NCBI GenBank assembly: GCA_963714645.1
Contig: CAVQQX010000089.1
Location: forward strand, 1-8,756
From: RPQJ01 sp963714645
GTDB lineage: Bacteria > Pseudomonadota > Gammaproteobacteria > Steroidobacterales > Steroidobacteraceae
Length of the DNA: 8,756 nt
Direction of reading: 5' to 3'
Shown here: positions 1-6,476 of the stretch, one piece after another
How positions within the stretch are numbered: the stretch's first letter is position 1
Layout: each line of letters starts with the position of its first letter
Notes under the pieces: model-generated
Seen by the model: only the letters and a program-made list of their open reading frames with translations
Told to the model about the DNA's origin: nothing
The model's database searches: none
Translations under genes and position numbers: made by a program

Positions 1-52
1 GTACAACGCGGTTCATGGTCTCGGCATTCCTCGTCACGGACAACCATCCGAG

Positions 53-71
53 GCGCGATCAGTGATCGCGC
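53..71. repeat. Perfect 8-bp inverted repeat with 3-base loop
   Basis: The arms GCGCGATC (53-60) and GATCGCGC (64-71) are perfectly complementary around the loop AGT. The hairpin lies 68 bases beyond the stop of the minus-strand higA, so it could stop transcription from that side. There is no T-run on either flank, so a classical intrinsic terminator is not supported; a protein-binding site is equally possible. No gene is recognised in the rest of 1-139. Confidence 0.4.
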
Positions 72-139
72 GAGCGACGCCATGGTCGCGTCCGCCCAAA
101 CTCCGAATCCCGGCCGCACCCTGCCTCGTGACGCGCCGC

Positions 140-460
140 TCAAGCAGCATGCCTACCTGCCGACCGAACCGTGGCGAGTGCCTTCGTCCTCTTCATCACC
201 TGACGCTCCTGCCAGAGGCCATACGCGGTCTGCTGTGCCAGCCACGCTTCCGCGGAGCCGCCTCGCGAGCGGCCGAGCCAGCGCTCGATGCGTAGTGCCA
301 TTGCCGGGCTGATGGACGCCCTGCCGTTGAGTACCTTCGACAGCGTGGTGCGATCGACTCCCAGTTGGGCTGCGGCTTCACCGATCTGCAGTCCGAGCGC
401 CGGCAGCACGTCGTCGCGCAAAGTCAGTCCCGGGTGCGGGGGGTTGTGCATCTCGCTCAT
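140..460 (-). CDS. higA: HigA-family antitoxin (XRE-type HTH)
   Basis: This is a 106-residue protein of the HigA/VapI antitoxin family, which binds and neutralises a RelE-fold HigB toxin and represses its own operon through a helix-turn-helix. The N-terminus carries the family's HPG signature (residues 9-11, in NPPHPGLTLRDDVLPALG). The HTH spans about residues 24-62 (IGEAAAQLGVDRTTLSKVLN, then GRASISPAMALRIERWLG). A W and LAQQTAYGL follow, matching the usual W-L-xx-Q-xx-Y-DL end of the domain. The ATG at 460 has a GAGG ribosome site a few bases upstream. Length is normal for the family (about 95-110 aa). The toxin gene upstream (ending at 468, 7 bases away) is truncated, so this is an orphan antitoxin. 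With the native higBA promoter gone, transcription may come by read-through from iorAB, which runs the same way. That last point is inference. Confidence 0.88.
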   Translation of the reverse strand: MSEMHNPPHPGLTLRDDVLPALGLQIGEAAAQLGVDRTTLSKVLNGRASISPAMALRIERWLGRSRGGSAEAWLAQQTAYGLWQERQVMKRTKALATVRSAGRHAA

Positions 461-467
461 GGCATCC

Positions 468-617
468 TCAATGGTAATCCTGATAGTCGACGAGTTCGGC
501 GTCGCCGTCCTCGAACGTGAAGGTCAGTCGCCAGTTGCCGCTGACACTCACGCTCCAGTGGCTCGACAGCTTCCCCTTTCCGCGCGCAGTTCGGTCCCCC
601 GCGGTCGTAGCCGGGGG
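468..617 (-). pseudogene. higB: Truncated HigB toxin, C-terminal remnant
   Basis: The C-terminal 30 or so residues translate as SSHWSVSVSGNWRLTFTFED followed by GDAELVDYQDYH and a stop. This is the hallmark end of HigB/RelE-superfamily mRNA-cleaving toxins (KG-x-L-KG-x-WSVSVSGNWRLTF...DYxDYH). Weaker agreement goes back to a GDR segment near 599, matching the PG-x-RLHPLKG part of full toxins. Full-length HigB is about 92 residues; the first half is absent, because the frame immediately upstream runs into the end of the iorB-like gene (stop at 625-627). An ATG at 674 keeps the frame open but lies inside iorB in another frame and gives no toxin-like sequence. The product is therefore expected to be inactive. 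The intact higA follows after 7 bases, the usual higBA order. Confidence 0.82.
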
Positions 618-624
618 CCCGCGC

Positions 625-2757
625 CTAGATCGGCAACTTCCGCACGCGCTTGCCCGTTGCCGCGAAGATGGCATTGACCACCGCAGGTGTTGCCGGCGGC
701 AGGCCTGGCTCGCCTATGCCACCCGGCGCCTCGGTGCTCGACACGATGTGCACTTCGACCTTGGGCATCTCGTTCATGCGCAGCATCGGGTAATCGTCGA
801 AATTCGATTGCTGCACGCGGCCGTTCGCAAACGTGATCTTGCCGTACAGCGCAGCGCTCAGGCCGTAGACGATCGCGCCCTCGATCTGTCGCTCGATGAT
901 CCCCGGATTGACGGTTGCGCCGCAATCGACGGCGGCGACGACACGGTGCACGCGCGGCTTGCCCTCGGCATCCATCGAGACTTCCGCAACCTGGGCGACG
1001 TAAGTGCCGAACGAACTGGCCACGGCGACGCCACGATGCACGCCCGCGGGCAACGGCGAGCCCCAGCCCGCCTTCTGGGCGGCGAGGTCCAGCACACCGC
1101 GCAGGCGCGGCTGCTTGCCGAGCAGCGAGCGGCGAAATTCGACGGGATCCTTGCCGGTGGCCGCAGCGACTTCGTCGATGAAGGATTCGAGGAAGTACGC
1201 GTTCTGCGAGTGCCCGACCGAGCGCCAGAACCACACCGGAATGCCGGGCTCCGTCCGCGTGTATTCGACGCGCAGGTTCGGAAATGCGTAGGGGCAGTCG
1301 CTGAGGCCTTCCACGGCCTGTTCGTCGATGCCCTTCGGTAGCTCCTTCGCAAACCCCGCGGCGATCGTGAGTGAAGGCGCGGCGATGCGCGCAAGCAGGG
1401 ACACCGGGTTGCCGTCCTTGTCGAGGCCCGCCGTGAAGCGGGTCACCGCCGCGGGTCGGTAGAACCACGCGTGGGTGTCGTCTTCGCGCGAGAACACGAG
1501 CTTCACCGGCGCTCCGGCAGCCTTCGATATCAGCGTCGACGCGATGACGAAATCCGGCGCAAAGCGACGGCCGAAGCCCCCGCCGAGGTAAGTCGTGTGG
1601 ACCTGCACCTTCGCGGCCGGCAGCCCCGTCAATTCGGCGACGATGCCCTGGTGCGGCCCTGGCGCCTGCGTGGGGGCCCAGACTTCGGCGTCCCCGGCGC
1701 GTACCCAGGCCGTGCAGTTCATGGGCTCCATGCAGGCGTGTGCGAGGTACGGCGCTTCGTAGACCGCTTCGAGCGACTTCGCGACGGGTGCATCGACGTT
1801 ACCGTCGCTGCGCGCAACGTTGCCCGGCTTCGTGGTCGCGTCGGTCAAGGATTGCGAAACCGCCTCGGAAGACAGCGTGCCGAGCGGCCCGTCGTCCCAT
1901 TTGACGACCAGCGCGTCGCGACCCTTGAGCGCGGGCCAGTAGCCGTCGGCGAGCACCGCGACGCCCTGCGGAATCTGCACGATTTTGCGCACGCCCGGGA
2001 TCGCCTTCGCGGCGGTGTCGTCGACCGACACCACCTTGGCACCCGGCACCGGTGCGTGCGCCATCACCGCCGTGAGCAGCCCCGGCAACTTCATGTCGAT
2101 GCCGAACTGCGCGGTGCCGTTGACCTTGGCCGGCGTATCCATGCGCGGGACGCGCTTGCCGAGAATGCGGAAATCCTTCGGATCCTTGAGCGGCGGGTCC
2201 TGCGGGACCGGCAGTTTCGCGGCGGCCGTGACGAGCTCGCCATAACCCAGCGAGCGGCCGTCGGCGCCGTAGACCCGGCCGTTCCCGGTGCGACACGCGG
2301 CAGGGTCGACACTCCATTGCGCGGCCGCCGCCGTCACGAGCATCTGCCGCGCCGCGGCGCCTGCCTTGCGCATGGGCAGGTAGTTGCCCCGGATCGACGA
2401 CGAGCCTCCCGTCGCCTGCATGCCGAACGCTGGATTGACGTAGGCCTTGTCGGCGGGTGCCTGCTCGAGTCGGACGCTCTTCCAATCGGCGTCGAGCTCT
2501 TCTGCGACCAGCGAGGCGATGCCAGTGTGGGCGCCCTGGCCCATTTCCGACAGGCCGGTTACGACGGTGATCTGTCCGTTCGGTGCGATCCGCAGGAACG
2601 CATTCGGGGCGAAGCTGCTGCCGCTGCCGGCAGCTGCCGCCGCAGCGTCCGAAAAACGCGTCACGGCAGGAATCGTGAACCCAATGACCAGCGCTCCGGT
2701 CGCGACCGCCGAGCCCTTCAGGAAGTCGCGACGCGTCGTGAGATTGTCCGTGCTCAT
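625..2757 (-). CDS. iorB: Molybdenum hydroxylase large subunit, isoquinoline 1-oxidoreductase beta-type, Tat-exported
   Basis: This 710-residue protein is the molybdopterin-binding subunit of a xanthine-dehydrogenase-family hydroxylase of the IorB type. Such enzymes use water to oxidise N-heterocycles or aldehydes. A twin-arginine signal opens it (TTRRDFLKGSAVATGALVIG, residues 7-26), so the enzyme is probably periplasmic. Cofactor motifs follow in order: GLSEMGQGAHTG (68-79), GGSSSIRG (117-124), APTQAPGPHQG (361-371), GGGFGRRF (392-399), SVGHSQNAYFLESFIDE (513-529), and near the end GGIGEPGLPPATPAVVNAI, whose Glu683 aligns with the family's catalytic glutamate. Length fits the family (roughly 700-750). 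The ATG at 2757 has a GGAG site 7 bases upstream and lies 13 bases after the iorA-like stop, so the two genes form one operon. The substrate cannot be read from sequence. No FAD subunit or cytochrome partner is visible, and the 3' side runs straight into a broken toxin gene. Confidence 0.92.
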   Translation of the reverse strand: MSTDNLTTRRDFLKGSAVATGALVIGFTIPAVTRFSDAAAAAAGSGSSFAPNAFLRIAPNGQITVVTGLSEMGQGAHTGIASLVAEELDADWKSVRLEQAPADKAYVNPAFGMQATGGSSSIRGNYLPMRKAGAAARQMLVTAAAAQWSVDPAACRTGNGRVYGADGRSLGYGELVTAAAKLPVPQDPPLKDPKDFRILGKRVPRMDTPAKVNGTAQFGIDMKLPGLLTAVMAHAPVPGAKVVSVDDTAAKAIPGVRKIVQIPQGVAVLADGYWPALKGRDALVVKWDDGPLGTLSSEAVSQSLTDATTKPGNVARSDGNVDAPVAKSLEAVYEAPYLAHACMEPMNCTAWVRAGDAEVWAPTQAPGPHQGIVAELTGLPAAKVQVHTTYLGGGFGRRFAPDFVIASTLISKAAGAPVKLVFSREDDTHAWFYRPAAVTRFTAGLDKDGNPVSLLARIAAPSLTIAAGFAKELPKGIDEQAVEGLSDCPYAFPNLRVEYTRTEPGIPVWFWRSVGHSQNAYFLESFIDEVAAATGKDPVEFRRSLLGKQPRLRGVLDLAAQKAGWGSPLPAGVHRGVAVASSFGTYVAQVAEVSMDAEGKPRVHRVVAAVDCGATVNPGIIERQIEGAIVYGLSAALYGKITFANGRVQQSNFDDYPMLRMNEMPKVEVHIVSSTEAPGGIGEPGLPPATPAVVNAIFAATGKRVRKLPI

Positions 2758-2770
2758 GGCAGTCTCCGGG

Positions 2771-3232
2771 TCAGGCGCCGAGCGCCGTGGCAGCGTCCTT
2801 GATGGCGGCGCGGATCTGGTTGTACGTGCCGCAGCGGCAAAGGTTGCGACGCATGGCCTGGTCGATGTCGGCGTCGCTCGGTTTGGGCTTGGTTGCGAGC
2901 AGGGCGGCGGCGCTCATGATCTGGCCACTCTGGCAATAACCGCACTGAGGGACGTCGTGGCGGATCCAGGCCGCCTGCAGGGCCTGCCCGATGCGATTCG
3001 AGTCCATCGCCTCGATCGTCGTGATTTGCTTGCCCGCCACCGCTGCGATCGTCGTCGAGCACGCGCGGGTCGCCTTGCCGTCCACGTGCACGGTGCACGC
3101 GCCGCAGGCGGAGATGCCGCAGCCGAACTTGGTACCGGTGTAGCCCAGCTCGTCGCGCAGCGCCCACAGCAACGGCGTGTCGCTCGTGGCGGACAGTTGT
3201 ACGATCTTGCCGTTGACCGTCAGTGTGATCAT
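2771..3232 (-). CDS. iorA: [2Fe-2S] subunit of molybdenum hydroxylase, isoquinoline 1-oxidoreductase alpha-type
   Basis: This 153-residue iron-sulfur subunit passes electrons from the molybdenum site of the iorB-like partner. The N-terminal half is a plant-type ferredoxin fold binding one [2Fe-2S] cluster through Cys38, Cys43, Cys46 and Cys58 (CGISACGACTVHVDG, then RACS). The C-terminal helical domain binds the second cluster through Cys97, Cys100, Cys132 and Cys134 (QCGYCQSGQIM, NLCRCGTY). All eight ligands are present and the length is normal (about 150). I chose the ATG at 3232 because family members begin close to the MITLTVNG segment. The frame can be extended to an ATG at 3301, but that adds 23 atypical residues and would place the start beyond the probable promoter. 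It has no export signal of its own; enzymes of this type are usually exported with the Tat-tagged large subunit (known for relatives, inferred here). Confidence 0.93.
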   Translation of the reverse strand: MITLTVNGKIVQLSATSDTPLLWALRDELGYTGTKFGCGISACGACTVHVDGKATRACSTTIAAVAGKQITTIEAMDSNRIGQALQAAWIRHDVPQCGYCQSGQIMSAAALLATKPKPSDADIDQAMRRNLCRCGTYNQIRAAIKDAATALGA

Positions 3233-3286
3233 CTCGGGGTTCCCCGTGCAGGAAGGCAGTCGCCGGTCGGCGGTTCCGTCGAATCG

Positions 3287-3315
3287 AGTATAACGCCGCA
3301 ACGTGGACGTATCAC
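3287..3315 (-). promoter_or_regulatory. Candidate sigma70 promoter for iorAB
   Basis: Read on the minus strand, GTGATA (3315-3310, 4 of 6 matches to the -35 consensus) is separated by exactly 17 bases from TATACT (3292-3287, 5 of 6 matches to the -10). This would start transcription near 3280 and leave a leader of about 48 bases before the iorA ATG at 3232. The -35 element lies inside the first codons of the divergent xdhC-like gene, so the two transcription units share this DNA. The call rests on hexamer matching by eye. Confidence 0.45.
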
Positions 3316-4400
3316 TGCACCCATTGCTGCCGCTGTACGCTCGGGCCCGCGCGGAGGAATCGCCGCTGGTCCTGGCGACCGTGGTCGCGACCCGCGGCTC
3401 GACCTACCGGAAGGCCGGCGCGCAGATGCTGATCGCGGCTGACGGACAGTATGCAGGGCTACTCTCCGGCGGCTGCCTCGAGAACGACCTGGTCGAGCAC
3501 GCGAAGCGGGTGTTCGATACGGGCACGCCGAAGCTGGTGCAGTACGACAATTCGGGCGACGACGACCTGTTGTGGGGACTGGGCGCAGGCTGTGCCGGCG
3601 GCATGGATGTCTGGCTCGTCCGCCTCGATCCCGCGGCGTCGTGGGCGCCGTTCGGCGTGCTGGCGAGCTGTTTCGATCAGCGCCTGGCCGTCACGTATGG
3701 AATGGTCCTCGCTTCATCGATACCCGAGTTATCAGCGGGGGCGTCGGTCTGGTCGGCAGGCGACGGCATCACACCGGCCGGGATGCCGCCGCCGCTGGCC
3801 CAATGGATAGATTTACAGTTGCGGGGAAGCGCGTCCTCGTTTGCGACGCGCATCGTCCAACACGACGAACCCCGCGTGCAGTTGTTCGTGTCGCGCGTGG
3901 AACCGCCGCGCGAGGTGCTGCTGGTCGGCGGCGGACCGGATGCACTGCCGGTGGTCGAATTCGCCGCCGCGCTGGGATGGCGCGTGACGGTGGCGGATCA
4001 CCGACCTGCGTACGCAGCAGCCGCGAAGTTCCCGAAGGCGCGGCGCATGGTGCTCGCGGCACCGAAGGAACTGTCGCGATACGTGGAACTCGCGTCGTTC
4101 GATGCCGCGGTGATCATGAGCCATCACTTCGCGACGGATCTGGCAGCGCTTTCGACGCTGGTGGAATCGCCCATTCCTTACGTCGGTTTGCTGGGGCCGG
4201 CTCTGCGCCGCAGGCAGTTGCTCGCGGATCTCGGCCCGACGGCCGCGGCGATCTGCGGTGCGAGGCTGCACGCGCCCGTGGGCCTCGATCTCGGCGGTCG
4301 CGATCCCGCGAGCATCGCGCTCGCGATCGTGGCGGAGATCCAGGCGTTCTTCCATGGAAAGGGCAGGGCCCTCCCGCCGCGCCAGGCGCCCCTCTCATGA
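3303..4400 (+). CDS. xdhC: XdhC/CoxI-family molybdenum cofactor insertion chaperone
   Basis: This 365-residue protein belongs to the XdhC/CoxI family, which binds the molybdenum cofactor, helps its sulfuration and delivers it to xanthine-dehydrogenase-type enzymes. The N-terminal XdhC/CoxI domain shows ATVVATRGSTYRKAGAQML (25-43), then GLLSGGCLENDLVEHA (52-67) and WGLGAGCAGGMDVWL (91-105). The C-terminal Rossmann-like domain begins at about residue 204 with VLLVGGGPDALPVVEFAAAL. It also has the family's YVGLLGPALRRRQLL segment (293-307) and the closing LHAPVGLDLGGRDPASIAL (322-340). The start is GTG at 3303; the next methionine (residue 42) would remove conserved sequence. No clear Shine-Dalgarno site precedes it, and a TATAAC lies only 8 bases upstream. 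It diverges from iorA, and its TGA overlaps the mocA-like ATG (ATGA), indicating translational coupling. Confidence 0.9.
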   Translation: MDVSLHPLLPLYARARAEESPLVLATVVATRGSTYRKAGAQMLIAADGQYAGLLSGGCLENDLVEHAKRVFDTGTPKLVQYDNSGDDDLLWGLGAGCAGGMDVWLVRLDPAASWAPFGVLASCFDQRLAVTYGMVLASSIPELSAGASVWSAGDGITPAGMPPPLAQWIDLQLRGSASSFATRIVQHDEPRVQLFVSRVEPPREVLLVGGGPDALPVVEFAAALGWRVTVADHRPAYAAAAKFPKARRMVLAAPKELSRYVELASFDAAVIMSHHFATDLAALSTLVESPIPYVGLLGPALRRRQLLADLGPTAAAICGARLHAPVGLDLGGRDPASIALAIVAEIQAFFHGKGRALPPRQAPLS

Positions 4401-5014
4401 CGCCACCCGACTTGCAGATGGTCCTGCTGGCCGCCGGCAGTTCGACGCGCTTCGGCTCACCGAAATTACTGGCCGGCGTCCATGGACAACCGATGCTGGC
4501 CACCGCGATCGACACGCTGTTGGCGCTCGGGCATAGAGACTCGATCGTCGTGGTAATCGGTGCGCACGCGGTCGCATTGGAACCACTGGTGCGCGAGGCC
4601 GCAGTGAAGCCGGTGTTCAATGCGGACTTCGAACAGGGTATGTCCGGCTCCATTCGCGCAGGCCTGTCGGCAGTGCGGCCCGGTTGTCGCGGCGTCCTGA
4701 TCGTGCTGGCCGACCAGGTCGCGGTGACGTCCGACGACCTGCGCCGGCTCGTCGCGCGCTGGCAGGAACAGCCGGATCGTATCGCGGCGGCTCGTTATGC
4801 GCATGTCACCGGTGTGCCCGCGATCTTTCCAGCGGCGTTTTTCGACGCGTTGGCCGCGCTTCAGGGCGATCGCGGCGCACGGGAGTTGCTGAAGCGATTT
4901 GCAGAGCAGGTGGTGACGGTACACATGCCAAGTGCCGCGGTGGACGTGGACACGCCTGCGCACCTGGACGCCTTGCAGTTGATGCGGCCCGGATCGGGCA
5001 AGCTCGTGCGCTGA
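4397..5014 (+). CDS. mocA: Molybdenum cofactor cytidylyltransferase, MocA-like (NTP transferase)
   Basis: This 205-residue nucleotidyltransferase of the MobA/MocA group should join CMP from CTP to the molybdenum cofactor, giving the cytosine-dinucleotide form used by IorAB-type hydroxylases. The nucleotide-binding signature LAAGSSTRFGSPKLL is at 11-25, the metal-binding LADQ at 104-107, TGVPAIFP at 138-145, GDRGARELL at 157-165 and DVDTPAHL at 183-190. These fit the MocA/YgfJ side of the family better than guanylyl-specific MobA, which is usually not linked to such operons; the nucleotide preference is inferred from that context. Length is normal (about 190-210). The ATG at 4397 overlaps the upstream stop in ATGA; the same frame stays open far upstream inside the xdhC-like gene, but that extension is not protein-like. 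It completes the set of enzyme plus cofactor-maturation genes. Confidence 0.88.
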   Translation: MTPPDLQMVLLAAGSSTRFGSPKLLAGVHGQPMLATAIDTLLALGHRDSIVVVIGAHAVALEPLVREAAVKPVFNADFEQGMSGSIRAGLSAVRPGCRGVLIVLADQVAVTSDDLRRLVARWQEQPDRIAAARYAHVTGVPAIFPAAFFDALAALQGDRGARELLKRFAEQVVTVHMPSAAVDVDTPAHLDALQLMRPGSGKLVR

Positions 5015-5050
5015 TCGACTCTCACTCGAGACCGGCTCCCGTCGAAGGTC

Positions 5051-5070
5051 GACCTCGGCTTGTTGAGGTC
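5051..5070. other. Hairpin after mocA, possible weak bidirectional terminator
   Basis: GACCTC (5051-5056) and GAGGTC (5065-5070) form a perfect 6-bp stem with an 8-base loop. The left arm also takes part in the palindrome AGGTCGACCT (5046-5055). A second 6-bp hairpin, CGTCGG with CCGACG, lies at 5111-5130. The 143-base gap at 5015-5157 separates two convergent genes, where a terminator is expected. Neither stem is followed by a T-run, so the function is uncertain. Nothing else is recognised in the gap. Confidence 0.3.
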
Positions 5071-5157
5071 TCCGCGGAAAACCATTTGCGGCGCACCTCG
5101 CCCGCCTCCTCGTCGGGCCGGACGCCGACGAATCCGCGTGCAGCAACCGGCCCTCCG

Positions 5158-5952
5158 CTATGCAATCGCCCGCACTACGCCGCCATCAACCCGCAGCGCA
5201 GCGCCGGTAGTGGCGGATGCCAGGGTGCTGCACAGGTAGGTGATCATGGCGGCGATCTCATCGGGCGTGGTGAAGCGCTGCAGCACCGAGGAGGGGCGGG
5301 CGCTTCTGAAGAACTCCCGTTCTGCCGTGGCGGCATCGATGCCATGAGTTCTGATGATCTGCTCCATGAATTGGATCACCCCTTCGGATGAGGTCGGCCC
5401 CGGCAATACGCTGTTGACAGTGACGCCGGTGCCGGTGAGGGTCTCGGCCAAGCCACGCGAGATCGCCAGTTGCGCGGTCTTGGTCATGCCGTAATGGATG
5501 GTTTCGGTCGGGATTTGCAGTGCAGATTCGCTGGAGACAAAAATGATTCTCCCCCAGTTGCGGGCTCTCATGCCGCCGACATAGTGGCGCGCGAGGCGAA
5601 CGCCACTCATCACGTTGGTCTGAAAAAAGCGCAACCAGTCGTCGTCGCCGATCTGTTCGAAGGGTTTGGGTTCGAAGATGCCGAGGTTGTTGACCAGCAG
5701 ATCGACTTCGGCCAGCTGGTCGATCACCCGCTGACAGCCCTCAGCAGTGCTCAGATCCGCTGCAATACCGCTGAGGGTGGATGCGGGAAATTCGGTTCTA
5801 AGTTGTTGAATGGCGCTATCGACCCGCGATAGGGTACGGCCATTCAAGGTTACATGGGCGCCTTCGCGGGCCAGTGCCCGTGCGGTGGCAAAACCAATAC
5901 CGGCAGTCGAGCCGGTGACCAGTGCGCGCTTTGCAGTCAATCCAAGATCCAT
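5158..5952 (-). CDS. Short-chain dehydrogenase/reductase (SDR) family oxidoreductase
   Basis: This 264-residue NAD(P)-dependent oxidoreductase is of the classical SDR type. The cofactor-binding TGSTAGIG lies at 13-20. NNLG at 88-91 stands where NNAG is usual, and Asn113 lies in QTNVMSG. Ser141 of the FVSSES segment, Tyr154 and Lys158 (YGMTK) complete the catalytic tetrad, and LPGPTSSEG (183-191) and LRVDGG (253-258) are normal late motifs. The substrate cannot be told. I chose the ATG at 5952 because AGGAG lies 6 bases upstream and homologues start close to MDLGLTAKRALVTG; an ATG at 5958 touches that site and one at 6006 adds 18 implausible residues. By eye its codons are less GC-rich than those of the molybdenum genes. 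It is convergent with mocA and has no obvious functional link to it. Its upstream region is a plus-strand toxin remnant, suggesting arrival by recombination. Confidence 0.9.
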   Translation of the reverse strand: MDLGLTAKRALVTGSTAGIGFATARALAREGAHVTLNGRTLSRVDSAIQQLRTEFPASTLSGIAADLSTAEGCQRVIDQLAEVDLLVNNLGIFEPKPFEQIGDDDWLRFFQTNVMSGVRLARHYVGGMRARNWGRIIFVSSESALQIPTETIHYGMTKTAQLAISRGLAETLTGTGVTVNSVLPGPTSSEGVIQFMEQIIRTHGIDAATAEREFFRSARPSSVLQRFTTPDEIAAMITYLCSTLASATTGAALRVDGGVVRAIA

Positions 5953-5959
5953 TTTCATC

Positions 5960-5964
5960 TCCTG
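5960..5964 (-). promoter_or_regulatory. Ribosome binding site deciding the SDR start
   Basis: AGGAG, read on the minus strand, lies directly against an ATG at 5958 (spacing zero) and 6 bases from the ATG at 5952. Only the second spacing is workable for initiation, so the site supports a 264-residue protein. It also marks the edge of the plus-strand higB remnant, whose recognisable sequence begins only about 10 bases further right. Confidence 0.65.
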
Positions 5965-5972
5965 CCAGTTGT

Positions 5973-6086
5973 CGTGGTGATCGTTTGAAAGGGTTCCACT
6001 CGACAAGAATCAATGATCAGTGGCGTGTCGTGTTCCGGCGGGAGCACGGCAGTGCGTTTGATGTTGCGCTGGTGGATGACCACTGA
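5973..6086 (+). pseudogene. higB: Second truncated HigB toxin, C-terminal remnant
   Basis: In the frame ending with TGA at 6084-6086 the DNA reads RGDRLKGFHSTRINDQWRVV followed by FRREHGSAFDVALVDDH. This matches the last third of HigB toxins of the other main subgroup (KGDRKGQ-HSIRINDQWRICF...AYDVEIVDYH). The first 55-60 residues of a normal toxin are absent; the frame runs instead into the opposite-strand SDR gene and its ribosome site. The remnant is too short to keep the RNase fold intact, so it should be inactive. A higA start follows 19 bases after the stop, the normal higBA arrangement. The segment differs clearly from the left-hand HigB remnant, so it is not a copy of it. Confidence 0.75.
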
Positions 6087-6105
6087 GCCTGTGGAGGGCA
6101 CGAGG

Positions 6106-6341
6106 ATGACCAGGAAGAGATCGTCTCAGCCGGTGCACCCAATTCACCCCGGGTGATGCTGCTCGAGGAGTTCCTGCGACCGGCGGGCAAGACGCAGACT
6201 GAGTTTACGCGAGAGGTCGGTTGGACGAAGGCGCGGCTCAATGAATTCATCAAGGGAAAGCGTGGCGTCACCGCCGAGGCGGCGCTCGACCTGGCCGAGG
6301 CACTTGGTACCTCGCCGCGGCTATGGATGAACCTGCAGGGT
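6106..6341 (+). pseudogene. higA: Frameshifted HigA antitoxin
   Basis: An ATG at 6106 with a strong GGAGGG site 7 bases upstream opens MTRKRSSQPVHPIHPG, the typical HigA N-terminus, but meets a TGA at 6154. Shifting by one base at the CCCCGGG run (6147-6153) restores the family sequence: MLLEEFLRPAGKTQTEFTR, then the HTH EVGWTKARLNEFIKGKRGVT and AEAALDLAEALGTSPRLWMN with LQ. One G appears to have been lost from the run, through mutation or a sequencing error. The stop overlaps an ATG at 6156 (TGATG), so translation might restart and make a HigA lacking its first 16 residues. After the LQ at about 6341 the usual C-terminal helix (DLxxAxxxL) is missing and the reading frame continues towards the next gene. 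Its partner toxin is already truncated. Confidence 0.72.
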
Positions 6342-6458
6342 TACAAGGCCCCGCACCACACGATACGGGCCGTCGCGCATTTGGCAGATCCACTACGGGT
6401 AACCGCAGTATCTCTCACTGACGCGCAGCCGGACCATTGTTCGGCGCCCCGCCCCATC

Positions 6459-6476
6459 GAGAGGGCCCTGATCGTG
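6459..6476 (+). promoter_or_regulatory. Ribosome binding site and GTG start of the PhoU-like gene
   Basis: GAGAGGG at 6459-6465 lies 8 bases before GTG at 6474. The spacing is good, and the protein-like character of the frame changes here. The site is the main reason for starting the downstream protein at 6474 and not at the upstream GTG 6153, which belongs to the higA remnant. The 132 bases at 6342-6473 hold no recognised gene or clear promoter; a TTGGCA at 6381 has no convincing -10 at the right distance. Confidence 0.5.

Noticed and set aside
1..16. A possible minus-strand start (ATG at 16, reading MNRVV) running off the left edge
   Set aside because: Only five codons are present. A GAGGA lies somewhat far upstream, so it cannot be supported.
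1471..2802. A 443-codon plus-strand open frame (and another at 517-1341)
   Set aside because: Both lie antisense to the iorB-like gene, whose protein motifs are unmistakable. They are arginine-rich, low-complexity shadows typical of GC-rich DNA.
3572..4396. Upstream extension of the mocA frame to a 480-residue protein
   Set aside because: The extension overlaps the well-supported xdhC-like gene and is not protein-like. The cytidylyltransferase fold begins right at the ATG at 4397.
5953..6006. Longer SDR start at 6006
   Set aside because: The 18 extra residues overlap the opposite-strand higB remnant, and the ribosome site at 5960-5964 points to the ATG at 5952.
6017..6271. An 84-codon minus-strand open frame
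   Set aside because: It is serine-rich with no recognisable motif, and the opposite strand encodes clear HigB and HigA family sequence.
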